A stretch of DNA of 64,000 nt from Symbiodinium kawagutii (GCA_009767595.1 VSDK01013385.1:179825-243824); one strand, 5' to 3'; shown: positions 41,001 through 51,078, numbered from the stretch's first letter. Made by a program: numbers and translations. Notes: a model not told the origin generated them from the letters alone.

Positions 41001-41250
41001 ATGGACCACAACTAGCAAGTATCAGAGCAGTCGCAGTCATGGGGACGTTCTTTTTCATCCCCAAAAAATGATTTTTCATCCCCCTAAAATTCAACGACAT
41101 GGAATAAGAGCCTCTCGCGTGCCTATACAGGTTGAACCATGGCGGCATGCTACACTGCCGACCGTGAAAAACCTCCTGGGAAGGAAAAAGACCTGCCGCC
41201 TGAGTCACAACAGGAAGACCCACAACATTGGGTTGACCCAGGACAAACGA
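41000..41250 (-). CDS. exon candidate, either strand
   Basis: Minus frame VVGLPVVTQAAGLFP, then SQEVFHGRQCSMPP and NLYRHARGSYSMSL. The plus strand has a 67-codon ATG-started frame (41139-41342; REKPPGKEKDLPPES, GYQDTRSDGGFTSN) that is equally protein-like. A TTTTCATCCCC pair at 41055-41085 precedes it. Confidence 0.35.
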
Positions 41251-41415
41251 ACCCAAGGTTTAGGGGATACCAGGATACCAGAAGTGATGGTGGCTTCACA
41301 TCAAACAACCCAGGCATTTCAATGATGAAACGGTCCTATTGACACTTCTTCTTGTCCATGCGTGGAACATCGCAACATTTCGTCACGAATTTTTGGGCAG
41401 ACGTCACCTGAAAGG

Positions 41416-42111
41416 TCAGCATTTTCGGAAACGATTTGGCATGGTCTGACTGCCGCTAAGAGGCCTCCACTTCGACGAGCTTTTTGGGTCCGTTCCCATT
41501 GCGCGAGACAGCGACTGCCCGAGGGGCGACTGCCCGAGGGGCGACTGCCCGAGGGGCGACTGCCCGAGGGGCGACATGGCGCTCGGGCCTGCCTTCCGTA
41601 GCCTCAACTTGCAGCTTGCTCTTTGGTTGTAAAAGAAAGTTGCTCCCCCACACGAGACTTGGCATTCTCTGGCTTTGGGCTCCAGCATGGAAAACCCGAA
41701 CTGCTGTTGAAAGCGTAACGGAACGTCTGAACTCAGAAGACAAAAAGGTTTTCCGGCCGCATTGTCAAAACAGTACTTCCGAGACCGAGAAATTCGGGCG
41801 ACTTTGCGCAATGTCACAGGGTAGTGACCTTCCGCGTGCCAAAGCGCAAACTGCAGAGATTTGCGCAAACGTTTGCAGACTGGGAGACAGGAGGAAGTGT
41901 ATGGATGGCGCAAGTTCACCGTCCTTGTCGCTGGAACAAGGAAGGAAACAACAAGCAGCATGAGCACATCAGAACCTAAGACAGGATCAGCGTCGCGCAA
42001 GTGGATGGCGCAACATTTTCTGGCAGGAACCGGAGGATGTTCAGAACGAATACAGAATGCCGCTTGCGATAGATAACTGCTTGGCGGTAATACAAGCCAT
42101 CCCATAAACAT
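41416..42111 (-). CDS. longest GC-rich open region with 15-bp minisatellite
   Basis: A 231-codon minus frame overlapping a 159-codon plus frame (41484-41963), both open through four copies of a 15-bp unit. The minus frame is Cys/Arg/Ser-rich (RASCKLRLRKAGPS), the plus frame Arg/Ala-rich (TARGATARGATARG). No domain recognised on either strand and no splice structure, unlike the small islands. It may be a dispersed repeat or transcript-derived copy rather than a gene. Confidence 0.3.
   Translation of the reverse strand: MFMGWLVLPPSSYLSQAAFCIRSEHPPVPARKCCAIHLRDADPVLGSDVLMLLVVSFLVPATRTVNLRHPYTSSCLPVCKRLRKSLQFALWHAEGHYPVTLRKVARISRSRKYCFDNAAGKPFCLLSSDVPLRFQQQFGFSMLEPKARECQVSCGGATFFYNQRASCKLRLRKAGPSAMSPLGQSPLGQSPLGQSPLGQSLSRAMGTDPKSSSKWRPLSGSQTMPNRFRKC
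41511..41575 (+). repeat. 15-bp minisatellite GCGACTGCCCGAGGG
   Basis: Four perfect units plus a five-base remnant; the unit is a multiple of three, so both strands stay open. Confidence 0.95.
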
Positions 42112-42172
42112 GAGTTGACCAACGAACTATCACAATAATTTGTGGTAAAATATTCAAAACCACCAACTAAAT
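42112..42172 (+). mobile_element. partial MITE family A copy
   Basis: AGTTGACCAACGAACTATC followed by CAAAACCACCAACTAA; left end missing. Confidence 0.45.
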
Positions 42173-42174
42173 AA

Positions 42175-42745
42175 ACATTTTCGAGCTGGCTCATCACTAT
42201 TACTCGGCTTCATGTGCACGAATGAGTGAATGATACCAGGTTTGGGTCCACGTACGGCATCAGGTAGCCCAAGCAACCATCTCAAAGATGAGCAGTTTAG
42301 CAGGAAAACATCGGCAAATCATAGGACATCCCACCAATCCGTGGCGCAAGCCTGGGTGGGGGCCACATCCTTATACTCCAAAACACAAGCCGTTTAAATC
42401 ACCTCAAAAAGATGGTGTTTGTCCGTTCAAATCTGTTTAATTTACCTCAAACAATAGGTAATCCAGTCCAACTCACCTGAAGTTGATAAAAACTCTGAAC
42501 TCAGAAGCACCTTGGCAGGCAATGCTCTGTGTGAAGACAAACATGCTTGTCCTTCAACCAGCAGTGAACTGCTTTGATTTTCTGATGGACCGCTGGATAG
42601 CTTGACCCGGTGGGTGATGCCATCCAGCTATGCTAGCTGATCATCTTCCAGGTATTCACATGTTTTGGCCGTCAAACATGTACCAACATGTACCAGGTTG
42701 GGAATCACACTCTCAAATCATCATTACTTGGATATTGGTATTCTT
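42175..42745. other. non-coding stretch
   Basis: No supported frame; CAAGCC/GTTTAAAT words only. Confidence 0.4.
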
Positions 42746-42746
42746 A

Positions 42747-42846
42747 CTGGTTGGTAGTTTCAACCCCTGTTGAACATATTAGTCAACCAACCAACCATTT
42801 GTTAACACTGGGGGAAATGAAAAACATCTTAAGAACCACCGGGCAG
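42747..42846 (+). mobile_element. MITE family A copy
   Basis: CTGGTTGGTAGTTTCAACC at the left, TTAAGAACCACCGGGCAG at the right; 40 bp downstream of the exon donor at 42887 in the gene sense. Confidence 0.8.
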
Positions 42847-42886
42847 ATTGGCCATTATCGACTACTCTTACCATGGAAATGCTCAC

Positions 42887-42977
42887 TTGGGTGCCCGCAC
42901 GCGCGTGCTTGGCGGAGCATAACCAGCACCCCGAGCGCAGGGCAAAACCTCCCGTCCAGCGTTTTCGGAAAGACGAG
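42887..42977 (-). CDS. probable internal exon with both splice sites
   Basis: Ninety-one bases between ATCTTGTAG and CACCCAA followed by GTGAGC. Frame LVFPKTLDGRFCPA, then LGVLVMLRQARACG. The alternative frame CSSSFRKRWTGGF is open too but less natural. Confidence 0.55.
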
Positions 42978-42979
42978 CT

Positions 42980-43888
42980 ACAAGATATGGTCACACACTG
43001 GTGGTTCATGCTGATTGATATCCTGTGGATAATATCCAATCGATGATACCCAAAAAATAACATCCAATCGACAACATCCAATGGATCTCAATGTCAGGTC
43101 GATAACTCGTCGCCTGCCATGACCTACCGATCTACGATCAAAAAAGCACATTACCACATATTATAATGACTCCGAAGTCCTCAACACCCTAAGCACAAGT
43201 CATGTGGCACGACCCATTATCTCGTAGACTCACTTCTTTGAAAGATGCACATCAAATAACCTTAATTAGATGGGATGCTACTTCACGTAAACAAAAAAGC
43301 ATAATTCTACATGAACAGCGTTCATGCCACTGACAGTATCCCGGTATCACAACAAGTAATCACACCCCGTGACAAAACGACGTAGCCAGAAATTGTGACC
43401 TTTCCAAAATTAATCACACACAGGTGAAAGAATGCAATTACAATACATTTTCCTACCAACGTAGTCAGGTTGTTTCATCAATCCAAGAACCAGCCAGTCG
43501 TATTCCCAAGTGCCCACCTACTATGACCCAAACCGCCTACCACAGAGTATGATACTTCTGCAACGAACCTACCAATAGTATGCAGCAAAATGTTTGCACT
43601 TTCTATCATCCGCAAACATCTCAGGTCGCATCACTCAAACTCAAAAACAAGGCAATCCCATTTCCGCCCACTTGTTCAGTAATCATCATCATTATCACGA
43701 TTAACAATCATGTTTCAGCATCATCATCAACAATTATCATTCACCATCTCCATTAACCATCATCGTTAACCATCATTCAACTATCAATTCTTACTAGTGA
43801 TCATCATCATTAACCATCATTAACCATTAATCACTAAGCACAGTCACCAACCATCAGTCACTAAGCATGGACTAACCATCAATCAGTT
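42980..43888. other. non-coding stretch
   Basis: AT-rich; 'ATCCAATCGA' words near 43035-43080; TAACCA-type low complexity from 43680. No frame supported. Confidence 0.45.
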
Positions 43889-44119
43889 GGCTGTGGGTCA
43901 GTTCACCCCCTGCCCCTGCTTCCCCTCTCATTAACCAGGCTGTTTTCCCTATGAATTTGTTGGTGGAAATCCCCCATGAACGTTGGTAGGTTAATTATGA
44001 CCCCTAGCCATATAGCTGGTATACCCCCTAGTATTGTTAGTTATCATCCCCTATTATTAACAATTATAACCAGCTAGTTAACCAGCCAGGTTGGTTGGTT
44101 AACTGCTTGACCCATAGCC
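43889..44119 (-). mobile_element. MITE family C long form
   Basis: GGCTGTGGGTCAGTTCACC at the left. An internal TATGACCCCTAGCC end marks where the short form would stop, then an extension ATATAGCTGGTATACCCCC... ends GCTTGACCCATAGCC. It stops 7 bp from the donor of the exon at 44127. Confidence 0.8.
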
Positions 44120-44126
44120 AGTTCAC

Positions 44127-44255
44127 TGTATCAAGTTGCCACAACGGTGGTTCTTGACGTCCTGAGCTGCTGGCTCTAGGTCCATCCAGTGGCGGCTGCG
44201 TCTCGCAGCTGCTCGCTTGGACCTTCCTGGAAGGCTGGAGATCCCAGGCTGCATC
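44127..44255 (-). CDS. probable internal exon, unknown protein
   Basis: After a superb TTTCAACCCCACAG acceptor: DAAWDLQPSRKVQA, then SSCETQPPLDGPRA and SSSGRQEPPLWQLD, ending GATACA before GTGAAC. Pro/Ser/Gln-rich, probably disordered. Confidence 0.57.
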
Positions 44256-44333
44256 CTGTGGGGTTGAAACGGGCCACCTGGGGATACCATAGCCATGGCT
44301 ATGATACCTCTGGGAAGCTAAGAGGGCTGGCTT

Positions 44334-44397
44334 GGAAAATCCACCACTAAAGGATGATTGACCAGGGTTTTCCGTTGCCAACAAAGGTGGATTTTCC
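44334..44397. repeat. inverted-repeat element
   Basis: GGAAAATCCACC (44334-44345) and GGTGGATTTTCC (44386-44397) are perfect 12-bp arms; the interior pairs weakly. It may be a small MITE. Confidence 0.6.
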
Positions 44398-44639
44398 ATT
44401 GCCATGTTAGTTTCCCACAGGGTACGTGACAACTGACAAACGGCTGCACGATGACACTGAGGGTTGGAAGTACATGGAAAACATGACCATCTAAAGATTC
44501 TGGTGTCGTCAAATTGGGCGATTTCGTTCATCTCATATAAATCCATCATGGGATACTCCACAGGTGGTCCGACTCACACTACACCAATGGGAGATCAAAA
44601 CCGACTCACACACCAACGGGAGATCAAAACAAGGACACC

Positions 44640-44737
44640 CGAACCTCGGTCATGTCTCGTGAGAAGTCAGCCACGTAGGGTCTTTGCTGTTGGTGATGTT
44701 GTGGCCGTTGTCCATTTCGTTCTCATTCAATTATTTG
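44640..44737 (-). CDS. exon candidate, unknown protein
   Basis: Minus frame NENEMDNGHNITNS then KDPTWLTSHET. The plus strand reads a hydrophobic RRVFAVGDVVAVVHF. Confidence 0.33.
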
Positions 44738-44739
44738 CC

Positions 44740-44888
44740 ACAACATCATTAACCACCATAGCCATCATTCACCATCATGAGCCATCATTTTGCTACAGCC
44801 ATTACTAACCATATATTAACCATCATTAAACCATCATTAAACCATCATTAACCACCATTCAACCATCATTAACCACCTTTTAACCATC
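44740..44888. other. TAACCA-type low complexity
   Basis: ACCATCATTAAACCATC words; no frame. Confidence 0.5.
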
Positions 44889-45035
44889 ATGAACCCATGG
44901 GTTGCTGCTGCTGTTGCCTTTGTTGCTGGTGCCATGGTTCTCATCTTCGCTCACCCGCGAGGTGCTGCGTCCCAGTGGCCCGGTTTGGGACAAGATGTTC
45001 TCAGGTCCCTCGTAACGTTGAACCATCTCGCGTAC
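44889..45035 (-). CDS. probable exon, unknown protein
   Basis: After a GGCTCCAG acceptor the minus frame reads VREMVQRYEGPENI, then LSQTGPLGRSTSRV and SEDENHGTSNKGNSS, acidic and Ser/Asn-rich. The same bases on the plus strand give an ATG-started 59-codon frame with a signal-like start (NPWVAAAVAFVAGA). I favour minus for the acceptor and composition, but the plus reading is a real rival. Confidence 0.45.
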
Positions 45036-45084
45036 CTGGAGCCACCGCTGGTGATCAGGTGGTCATGACCAAGATTGGTTGATG

Positions 45085-46325
45085 TTGGTTACCCTCTGGA
45101 AGCTAAAAACAACATATATATGTATATATATCTTCAAATGAGTAAACCGACGATTCATGGTAAGTTTTTCTGCTTCCAGGTTAGTTTTTGAAGAGTGTAA
45201 TGATGGATTGGAGATTGGCGGCTAGTTCATTACGATGATTCTTAGCTGGTTAACTACTACCGGTCAACTAAAAACCGAGTAATGATGGATCTTGATTGTT
45301 TGTAAATCGTTCTATTTTGGTTGATTAGCATCTTGATCATGGACCTGGATGGTCTTGTTGAATAATATTGGTTAATAAGTCTAATAGTACGACTATACAT
45401 AGGAATGTTGCCTACTATTGATTCTATGAACATGGGATCAATCTGGATTGAACGATCTTGATGGTCTTTTTGTCGCTTACGATTGCTGAATTAATCACTA
45501 GGATAACTCTAAGCACAGCAACGTTGGTCTTTGTTCGCCAATATTTGTATATAGGTAGGGGAAACCTATACACAGCAACGTTGATCTCTGTTGGTTGATA
45601 GGGGTCAAAAAGTGGGAGACACTACTAACAACAAGAATGATAATATTAGCAGCAACCATGAGTAGGAGGGATCTTAGAACAACAATGATCATCAGGATAA
45701 AAGAAGGGACATGTTGACAACAACAGCAGCAACAATCTGTGTGAGTCTACCCATATTAGACATATGCAAAATGCATGAAATTAGCACAATATTCGTAAAC
45801 AATCGACCGTTTCACAAATGCATCAGGACAGGGCAAGAGTAGGGTTGTTGGCGTTTTGGTAAAGATTTTTCACTGGTTTCCGGATGCAACATGTTCATCT
45901 GCTGGGAAGGGTAAACCCTTGTCAGCGACCTTACCACCCTTGTGGGCTGATTTGGGTCTGCAATGGATGGCTTCCATTGAATAAACCCCTGCTATTGATC
46001 ACCACCAACCATCAGCCATGAGAACGTGATCACTCATCACTCATCACAATCAGGGGAACCAGCAAATACTATGAATACAAGATCTCTGAATCTTCCCCAG
46101 TCTGAAGCTGTGCTGGTGATGGAACTGTCAGTCCCAACCATTCCTAACCAATCATTCTGCTCACCATCTGGGCCACATGAAACAAAAAACGTAATTTCTC
46201 AAATGCTCCTGGTGGACAAAGTCAATGCATAGCGGATAGCCCATTTCGCAGTTGTTACGTGTTGGATCGTTTGAAGATCAACGTCACTGTTTCACCCAAG
46301 AATGAAGCCTTTTCAGTCAAAGGAA
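45085..46325. other. mostly non-coding stretch
   Basis: A direct repeat CACAGCAACGTTG(A/G)TCT(C/T)TGTT lies at about 45514 and 45571. A 68-codon plus frame at 46026-46232 (SEAVLVMELSVPTIP) is only weakly protein-like. Otherwise AT-rich. Confidence 0.4.
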
Positions 46326-46327
46326 AA

Positions 46328-46445
46328 TTGAATCAACGGTGACAATCAAACAGCTAGCAATTGATTCAATTGAAACCTAGCTGTCTCTTGTTTGAATCAA
46401 GGGTGACAATCCTGCTAGCAATTGGCAGCTTCAAACAAGAGATAG
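46328..46445. repeat. interleaved direct and inverted repeats
   Basis: Direct copies TTGAATCAACGGTGACAAT / TTGAATCAAGGGTGACAAT (46328, 46392), each followed by GCTAGCAATTG, overlap a hairpin with arms 46381-46395 and 46431-46445 (14 of 15 paired). Confidence 0.8.
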
Positions 46446-46584
46446 TCGTTCTGCCAAACCCGAGGTGTTTGCCTCATGTGGCTGCCTCTGAGGCTAGGGC
46501 ACCCCGAAATCGTCCTTTATATTAATGTTGGATGATATATATTCATACTAATATTGGATGATAAATTAATATAGTAATCAACTG

Positions 46585-46690
46585 TGGTTTTCAAACTAAG
46601 GGCCCCCCTGAATCATCCAATATATTAGCTATCTTTACTAACAAACAAACGACAATTTGGGGGGTCCCCAATGGCTTCAGAAACCCTCTA
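46585..46690 (+). mobile_element. MITE family B copy
   Basis: GGTTTTCAAACTAAGGGCCCC at the left (decayed), core TGAATCATCCAATATATTAGC, right GGGGTCCCCAATGGCTTCAG then AAACC. Confidence 0.6.
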
Positions 46691-46699
46691 ATTACGCCT

Positions 46700-46911
46700 G
46701 GCTTCCCCACCACTAACGAGCTTGTTTTTCCTATTATTGTTGATGATTATCCCCCATGAAAATTGGTCGATTAGCAGTGACCCATAGCCATATAGTTGGT
46801 ATATCCCCTATTCTTGCTGCTTATTATCCCCTAGTATCAACCATGAACCAGCTAGTTAACCACTGGTTGGTTGGTTAACTGCTTGACAAACCGTTGTAGT
46901 GACCCATAGCC
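46700..46911 (-). mobile_element. MITE family C long form, left end truncated
   Basis: Internal GTGACCCATAGCC at about 46776-46790, extension ATATAGTTGGTATATCCCC, final GTAGTGACCCATAGCC; about 80% like the copy at 43.9 kb by eye. Confidence 0.65.
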
Positions 46912-46914
46912 GTG

Positions 46915-47052
46915 TTTGATTTCGGGGAACCTCTGGCCCCAGCAAGTCGTTGATCCATCAGCGCCGGGGCACTGCATCTTCAGGTAGCAGCTGCAGGCGC
47001 TGGTGGGGCGGGACTGCCTGGAGTGGTCAGTGACGAGCCATGGGGTACCAAG
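46915..47052 (-). CDS. probable exon, Cys-containing, unknown protein
   Basis: Minus frame LGTPWLVTDHSRQS, then RPTSACSCYLKMQC and PGADGSTTCWGQRF. Four Cys in about 25 residues. The family C element abuts its 3' side. Confidence 0.48.
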
Positions 47053-47054
47053 TG

Positions 47055-47440
47055 ATGATGGGAAGAAACATCTTATCATCATGTACTGTCACTGGTTCAT
47101 ATCACCATAAAAATCATCCAATCATAATTAAAATCATGATCAACATCATCTAGTCATCATAATTCATCCCATATCATGATCAATATCATCTAAATCATGA
47201 TTCATCATCACTGGTGAATTGGTTTACGTGTATCATGCCCCGCAAGGAGAAGTCACATATGTGCAGTATGCACGACATAGATAGGACCCAACTGTAGGTG
47301 TCTATGCGCGGATCTGTGTAGATGATGCTGGTACATGTGCGCACTGAATGAGATCCCAAGATTGCCATGAGATAATATGCCCCGCATGTGGAGATACATA
47401 GCTGCAGCTGCATCTTGACTACAGTAGCCTCTTCCTAAAA
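47055..47440. other. non-coding stretch
   Basis: AATCATCAT words and a plain AT-rich sequence; the 72-codon minus frame there is not convincing. Confidence 0.4.
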
Positions 47441-47814
47441 AATATCAATTTTAGTGTGGGCCTACCGGGGCCTTCGTTGTCACATCCTGTATGGCAGCCT
47501 TCCTATTAACCTTTACCAAACCAACGTTTCCAAAACCGGGCTTGTTTATACGGGAATGAATTACTCCAAGCTGCCTACATCAAGGATTGCACTTGCTCTG
47601 AATCATCTATTGCCCCGAAAACAAGAACATGACCAAAGCAATCGCGTCGCAACGATTTGAGTCCGCGGGTCAGGACAAGCTTTGTTCAGGAACGGGAGCT
47701 GAAGTTGCTCACTACAACCAGCTTGTATCTCCAACTCCGTCAGTGCAGTTTCAGCCCTACTTCCTAATATCCCCCTCTCTCTATCTCTCCCTCTTCTCTA
47801 AATCATTTTGGCTC

Positions 47815-48000
47815 GGTGCAACTTCCGGCCCAGAACTGCGGGACGAGTCCCCGGCAACCTGCATCTGCATTGCACATGGCTCTTTGCCCAATACGTTGCT
47901 GCACCTTCCACTGCCTCAGCCTCTCATTAGCCAACTGGCGGTGTTTGGCAGTGAGGTTGGGAGGCGTTGCGCTGCGGCAGCTGTACAATTTGTGAATGCG
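47815..48000 (-). CDS. exon candidate, unknown protein
   Basis: Minus frame TAKHRQLANERLRQW, then KVQQRIGQRAMCNA and GCRGLVPQFWAG, basic and helical. A 133-codon plus frame (47629-48030) overlaps and is also reasonable (SQLAVFGSEVGRRC). Confidence 0.42.
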
Positions 48001-48058
48001 AAGTTGCCCCCAACTTCATGGATTTGGTGAATGAAGGCTTTGGCCATGAGGCTCAATT

Positions 48059-48165
48059 CACAAAAATAAGCAAGCATATATCAGGGCCTCTTTGGCACCC
48101 ACCGTTGCTCCGGGTGAAGTCCAGTTCGGAGCGAAACTGCAAAGCACATCTTGGTATAGTTGAAC
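48059..48165 (-). CDS. probable exon, unknown protein
   Basis: After a TTTTGAG acceptor: VQLYQDVLCSFAPN, then WTSPGATVGAKEAL and IYACLF before TGA. It follows the exon at 48215-48420 by about 50 bp, so the intron would be very short. A plus frame overlaps. Confidence 0.45.
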
Positions 48166-48214
48166 CTCAAAATTTGATCTGACAGAATGATACGAGTACA
48201 ATCACCGTGCGCAG

Positions 48215-48420
48215 TCACGAGGGATGGGTTCGAAACCTTTTGCTTGATGCAACTCGCACCAAAGATGCCAAATCAGCATAGCCTGAATGAAATTCAGCCC
48301 AGATGCTGTGTAACAAAGCTTCGAAGGCGTGCCATCGACATATTTTTCCAGCTGTGCCCGCAACAATTTACGCAAGCCAGGCATTTCGCAAACGAGCTCT
48401 CCGATGGGATTCATCGCCAG
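48215..48420 (-). CDS. probable exon, unknown protein (strong composition)
   Basis: After a CCATAG acceptor the minus frame reads MNPIGELVCEMPGL, then RKLLRAQLEKYVDG, SKLCYTASGLNFIQ and LIWHLWCELHQAKG. About 68 codons with a mix of amphipathic helices and a Trp-rich patch. An in-frame ATG stands three codons in, so it could also be a first coding exon. No family recognised. Confidence 0.58.
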
Positions 48421-48479
48421 CTATGGTGAAACTGCAGGTGGTTTATTGCCGGATCTCCCAACATTCACCCGACCACGGT

Positions 48480-48860
48480 GAGCCATCATTAACCATTGGC
48501 TGACCATTGGTGAAGCATCATTAATCACAAACAGACCATCTTTAACCATGGACCAGCCATGATTAGCCACCAGTACCAATCAATCGTCGTTCCTCTCACC
48601 ATCATTACTCTCACCACTTTAACCATCATTGGTCACCAATAAACCATCATTTGCCATTGATCAACCATCACTCATGGGAATTAGTCACCAATCGACCATC
48701 ATCAACCACCATCCCTTATCAATGATTGGTGACTAATCCCTATTAATCGATTACTCCCAACTTGGTGACTATCATTATCAGCAGTGACTAGCAGTTTGGA
48801 AATTAGGGATTAACCACCATTAACCACCATTTACCACCGTTTCCGTCAATTAATAGGGAT
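48480..48860. other. TAACCA-type low complexity
   Basis: ACCATCATT and CACCAATC(A/G)ACCATC words, with an inverted TTGGTGACTAATCCC near 48725. No coding frame. Confidence 0.5.
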
Positions 48861-48900
48861 GAGTCCCAATTCCAGTTGATCATCGTTAATGGCTACGTAG

Positions 48901-49016
48901 CGTTCTTGGGGCGCCTCGATGTACATCCGCGGCTGCAGAGGCTTTGGGGCACTGGGCACCCTGCGGTGGGCAAGGGGAGCCTGCCGGACGCGGAAGGAGA
49001 TGTGCGCAGTTACATG
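48901..49016 (+). CDS. plus-strand internal exon candidate
   Basis: Between CTACGTAG and TACATG followed by GTGAGT (49017-49022). Plus frame FLGRLDVHPRLQRL, then WGTGHPAVGKGSL and DAEGDVRSYM. The minus strand over the same bases also reads well (KPLQPRMYIEAPQE) but lacks an AG acceptor, so splice evidence favours plus, against the trend of the window. Confidence 0.42.
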
Positions 49017-49019
49017 GTG

Positions 49020-49970
49020 AGTCAATGGCCATTTGTCAATGGTTCAGGGTGGCTAGCCATGGATAAATGATGCTGAAATGATGGTTAAAGGATGGTTAAA
49101 TGATGGAGAAATTATGTTTAAGCGATGGTGAACTGGGATTTCATGCAGGTGACTGGTGGCTACTTGATGCTTGAGTACTGGTTAGTAGTGGCGGTTGATA
49201 GTGCATAATTTGTCAATTGAGGATTTATTGCTGGTTGCAATATGGCTGCGTAATAGCTGTTGATTATCAAACATGGTGAAATGATTGATTTTCAATAGTG
49301 ATGTAAATATCTATGATAATGTTTGTTGATTAATAAATGGTTCAATCATCCATTAATGCCACATACTCTTTAAACAATAGGTTTATAGATTGATGGCGAT
49401 GGAAGGGTGCATGGTGATTGATTATCATGGTTGCTTTGTCGTTCATGGTGGTTTACAACCTGGGTTGACAATGGATTGTGACAATGCTTGATGCAGTACG
49501 TGTTGATTGATATTTGTCAATATTGTGAATAAGGCAGTTTTCTGGTGGTTGAACAAGGTGATGGTTCTGTATCAGGACGGATCATTGTAATGAAATCGTG
49601 GCTGATCATAGTGGCGAACAAAAATTACCAATGATGATTAACATGGATTGACAGTTGTTTTTTGCAACTTTTGAGCTGGCTCCAAGTGAAACTTGGGAAT
49701 ACATGTAGCCAATAGTGTGCCGCAAACATTGGATATTGATCAATTAACAATAGTCAATACTGGTTGATAACAACTAAAGAACCACTACATATAACATATA
49801 TAACAATTTGGACACCCACTAATTCCAAAGGCATCGCAAGCAAAATCCGCAAGTTCCCATCGATGGTTGCTGAACATATCTACACGTGAGGCCCCATGGC
49901 TGAGTATGGAAATGTTACTGCTCCCACTGAGGACCACATCGTTGGGAGTAGTAAACACTTGGAGCTGGTG
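49020..49970. other. TGGTTA-type low complexity
   Basis: GATGGTTAAATGATGG and TGGTGATTGATT words in one polarity; no supported frame in about 950 bp. Confidence 0.5.
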
Positions 49971-49976
49971 CGAGCC

Positions 49977-49977
49977 C

Positions 49978-50033
<56 letters not shown>
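49977..50033 (+). repeat. (CTGT)14 microsatellite
   Basis: Fourteen perfect CTGT units; the plus frames giving CLSV repeats are artefacts. Confidence 0.97.
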
Positions 50034-50036
<3 letters not shown>

Positions 50037-50358
50037 TCGTCCATCTATTTGTCCTTCTTTCTAGCTTTCTATCTATCTAACTATCTTTGCGTCTTATTGT
50101 CCATGTCGCTACCTATGGATAGATGGGTCCATATTTTGGCCCTCTGAGCCCCGGGCCTCCGTCACCTCGCCTTGGATTTTGGGCTTGGGTTGGTTGCTGT
50201 AAAGCAAATGTTGTCTGCTCATCCACCACTCCATACCTGCAAGCCCAAACCCAGGGACCGGGAGTCAGGCCAGGTGCCTATCTCTTCATTCTCCCACTCA
50301 GACCATGTGCGAGGCTCACGTCCGCCTGGTCATTCCAACCAGACCAGTGCCAGGTTGC

Positions 50359-50527
50359 CTAGTTGGTGTCCTTCTCCTGATCAACTTCGACCTCTGTCTG
50401 CGGGACGGGCTTGCCCTCCTCGTTGAACTCCATGAAGTCCCATGGGTGCGGTCCATTGAAGTCTTCCTCTTCTGAAGCGTCAGCAGGAGCAGTTGCAAGC
50501 AGCGTTGCCATCGGAGTATAGAACCGA
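50359..50527 (-). CDS. probable 3'-terminal exon of a minus-strand gene
   Basis: After a GTCGAAG acceptor: FYTPMATLLATAPA, then DASEEEDFNGPHPW, DFMEFNEEGKPVPQ and TEVEVDQEKDTN, ending in TAG (50359-50361). A strongly acidic C-terminal tail is a classical protein end. It implies that exons at lower coordinates belong to a different gene. Upstream lies a 70-bp tandem repeat. Family not recognised. Confidence 0.62.
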
Positions 50528-50556
50528 CTTCGACATGTTGACTCTTTCCAACAATT

Positions 50557-50836
50557 TGCACATGCAAGTGAACGTTCCCATGCCCCACCCCATCCCATAC
50601 CCCACGTAGCATCAACTTGGATTACAAGTGCAAGTGAAGGCTAACATGCCCCACCAAACCCCACCTCATACCCCCACGTAGCATCCATTTGGTCAGCAAG
50701 TGCAAGTGAACGTTAACATGCCTCACCCCACCCCACCCCATACCTCACGTAGCATCAACTTGGTTCGCAAGTGCAACTGAACGTTGACATGCCCGACCCC
50801 ACCCCATACCCCACGGAGCATCAACTGGATGTGCAC
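50557..50836. repeat. about 70-bp tandem repeat, four copies
   Basis: Units begin CAAGTGCAAGTGAACGTT at about 50557, 50625, 50697 and 50768. Each carries a CCCCACCCCATACC core and ACGTAGCATCAACTTGG. Lengths vary (68-72 bp) by C-run indels. Confidence 0.9.
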
Positions 50837-50984
50837 ATCTCCTGCGTGCTATCAACATGTAGAAATCACTGAAATTTGATCAAAAACACACAGCCGTCTA
50901 TAAGCCGTGGTCTAACTACATGTAACTACTATTGCCTTACAATGAACCATTCACTGCCAATTAACCACTGAGTTGCAACCGGGC

Positions 50985-51078
50985 GAGCGGCCCCAGTCCT
51001 CGTAAATGGCATTCTTAGCTCCCAACCTTTGTGCGTTGCGGCGCCGCTATCAGCAATGGCCACAACTCACAGCGGGTA
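50985..51078 (-). CDS. exon candidate, unknown protein
   Basis: After a GCTGTGAG acceptor: VVAIADSGAATHKG, then WELRMPFTRTGAAR and PVAT. GC-rich island. Confidence 0.42.

Noticed and set aside
49867..50147. Plus frames with CLSVCLSV repeats
   Set aside because: Translation of the CTGT microsatellite.
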